Positions 62,989 through 64,000 of a DNA stretch of 64,000 nt are shown here, piece by piece. Location of the stretch: the NCBI RefSeq assembly GCF_000384215.1, contig NZ_KB913032.1, positions 2,249,665 to 2,313,664 on the forward strand. Direction: 5' to 3'. Within the stretch, counting starts at the first letter, position 1; each line of letters starts with the position of its first letter. The notes under the pieces are model-generated. The model ran no database searches. It worked only from the letters and a program-made list of their open reading frames with translations, and was not told where the DNA came from. Both the position numbers and the translations under genes were made by a program. This DNA comes from Amycolatopsis alba DSM 44262 (GTDB taxonomy: Bacteria; Actinomycetota; Actinomycetes; Mycobacteriales; Pseudonocardiaceae).

Positions 62989-63668
62989 TTCGCCCCCGCC
63001 GTGGTCGCCGCCCGGTCCCAGGGCGTGAGGAGATCGCGGAGCCGGACCAGCAGCAGGTCGACGATCAGCGCGAGCAGCAGGGTCGCGACGATCCCGACGA
63101 CGATCGGCGAGAAGTACTCGCGCTGGAAGCCGTCGGTGAACAGCACGCCGAGCCCGCCGGTGCCGATCAGCGCGCCGACGCTGACCAGGCTGATGTTGCT
63201 GACCGAGGCCACCCGGACACCCGCCGCGAGCACCGGCACCGAAAGCGGCAGCTCCACGGTGAGGAAGCGGCGCGCGGGTTTGTAGCCGACCGCCGTTGCC
63301 GCGGCGACGACATGCGGCGGGACGGCGTCGAGCGCGTCCAGCACCGGCCGCACCAGCAGGGCCGAGGTGTAGACGGTCAGCGCGACGATGACGTTGACGC
63401 TGTCGAGGATCTTCGAGCCGATGATGCCGGGGATCACCACGAACAGGGCGAGCGACGGGATCGTGTACAGCAGGTTCGACACCACCAGCAGCACGGACCG
63501 GACCGCGGCGAACCGGTGGCCGAGCCAGCCTGCCAGCACCGCGATCACCAGGCCCAGCACCAGCGGGACCAGCGAGAGGTAGATGTGGTCCAGCAGGTCG
63601 CCGAAGAACTGCGAGCGGTTGTTGGCGCTGCCCAGATAACGTCCGAGCTCCGCGAAGAAGTCGCCCAT
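62985..63668 (-). CDS. opuCD: Osmolyte ABC transporter permease (second)
   Basis: A 227-residue permease, related to the previous one but distinct, with about six membrane segments and an EAA-type loop (VPPHVVAAATAVGYKPARRFLTVELPLSVPVLAAG). The N-terminal IPSLALFVVIPG and C-terminal GGLGVLFTDGFQREYF are typical. Osmolyte importers of the OpuC type use two different permeases, as here. A longer in-frame upstream sequence lies over the ATPase gene and is not coding; ATG 63668 overlaps that gene's stop by one base (TGATG). Confidence 0.87.
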   Translation of the reverse strand: MGDFFAELGRYLGSANNRSQFFGDLLDHIYLSLVPLVLGLVIAVLAGWLGHRFAAVRSVLLVVSNLLYTIPSLALFVVIPGIIGSKILDSVNVIVALTVYTSALLVRPVLDALDAVPPHVVAAATAVGYKPARRFLTVELPLSVPVLAAGVRVASVSNISLVSVGALIGTGGLGVLFTDGFQREYFSPIVVGIVATLLLALIVDLLLVRLRDLLTPWDRAATTAGAK

Positions 63669-64000
63669 CAGGAACCCAGTGGCAGCGTTTCGATCACTTC
63701 GAGTACTTGCCGGGCTCTGACCACGCCGAGCACCTTGTTGCCGTCGTCGACCACCACGCCGAGGCTGGCGGGCGAAGACAGCGCCGCGTCGAGCGCGCCG
63801 CGGATCGGCGATCCCTTGACGTACAGCGATCCGCCCGCGACGAGGTCGGTCTCGGCGAGCTCCCCGTCCACAGTGGACCCAGGACGCAGCCAGCCCCGCG
63901 GCTGGCCTTCGGCGTTGACCGCGACCAGCCATTCGTCGGACGGACCGGGGACCGGCTTGCCGACCTCGACCCGGTTGATCTCTTCGACGACGATCCCTTC
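63668..64000 (-). CDS. opuCA: Osmolyte ABC transporter ATP-binding protein, C-terminal CBS part only
   Basis: The last 110 residues of the transporter ATPase, running off the right edge. The visible part is the tandem-CBS region, with LVAGGSLYVKGSPIRGALDAAL and LGVVVDDGNKVLGVVRARQVLEVIE. CBS domains in OpuCA/ProV regulate transport by sensing ionic strength. The ATPase core with Walker motifs is outside the window. It is the first known gene of the operon and overlaps the permease start by one base. Identification rests on the CBS pattern and gene order. Confidence 0.82.
   Translation of the reverse strand, partial: EGIVVEEINRVEVGKPVPGPSDEWLVAVNAEGQPRGWLRPGSTVDGELAETDLVAGGSLYVKGSPIRGALDAALSSPASLGVVVDDGNKVLGVVRARQVLEVIETLPLGS

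Overview
The window is high-GC DNA with dense, short-spaced genes and actinobacterial gene content: an AfsR/SARP regulator, a Kgd-type 2-oxoglutarate enzyme with a fused acyltransferase domain, mycobacterial-style fadA-fadB, fadE24-fadE23 and accD1-accA1-fadE19 blocks, a PucR regulator and several TetR repressors. A filamentous actinomycete of the Pseudonocardiaceae, such as Amycolatopsis, is the best guess. This is inference from gene content and composition; no rRNA gene is present. I found no tRNA, rRNA, CRISPR array, prophage or complete insertion sequence.

Layout. 1-2.9 kb: divergent gabD/gabT (GABA catabolism) and a DUF3830 gene. 3-11.7 kb: secreted proteins around an AfsR-type regulator, an IlvX-like ThDP enzyme, a DHA2 drug exporter and a DUF3761 lipoprotein. 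11.8-15.4 kb: a 168-bp palindromic MITE-like element touching the end of an ArsR-SRPBCC-SDR operon, then a truncated histidine kinase joined out of frame to the tail of an MMPL transporter. 15.4-24.3 kb: fadA-fadB beta-oxidation genes, a double-domain TetR regulator, an LtrA membrane protein and a pair of acyl-CoA dehydrogenases. 24.4-28 kb: a MASE1 membrane protein, a PhaC-like hydrolase, an SDR and a GNAT. 28.1-34.7 kb: a leucine-catabolism operon (accD1-accA1-fadE19), a secreted SGNH hydrolase and a TetR gene whose own promoter and the accD1 promoter carry the same 16-bp palindrome. 35.4-39.2 kb: metY-metX (methionine synthesis by sulfhydrylation) and a divergent VOC / PadR-VOC pair. 39.2-43.9 kb: PucR regulator, small genes, a quinone oxidoreductase with a SoxR/MerR-like promoter, and alanine dehydrogenase. 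44.4-50.5 kb: a two-gene ABC exporter and a fused 1240-residue heterodimer-type ABC exporter. 50.8-58.5 kb: DUF4291, kgd, an SMP-30-like protein and two membrane proteins. 58.9-64 kb: a secreted subtilase and an OpuC/ProVWX-type osmolyte importer that runs off the window.

The metabolic theme is catabolic carbon flow: fatty acids and leucine are degraded to acetyl-CoA, GABA and alanine enter central metabolism, and kgd sits in the TCA cycle. The most unusual structural feature is a set of large, near-perfect intergenic hairpins in recurring sequence families (about 21.4, 28.0, 33.1, 35.2, 35.4, 44.0, 55.8 and 58.9 kb, with others), most of them at gene 3' ends. The window otherwise looks like ordinary chromosomal core and shell sequence. 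I did not see an obvious new multi-gene system; the best leads are the deletion scar, the MITE, the hairpin families and the predicted regulons.
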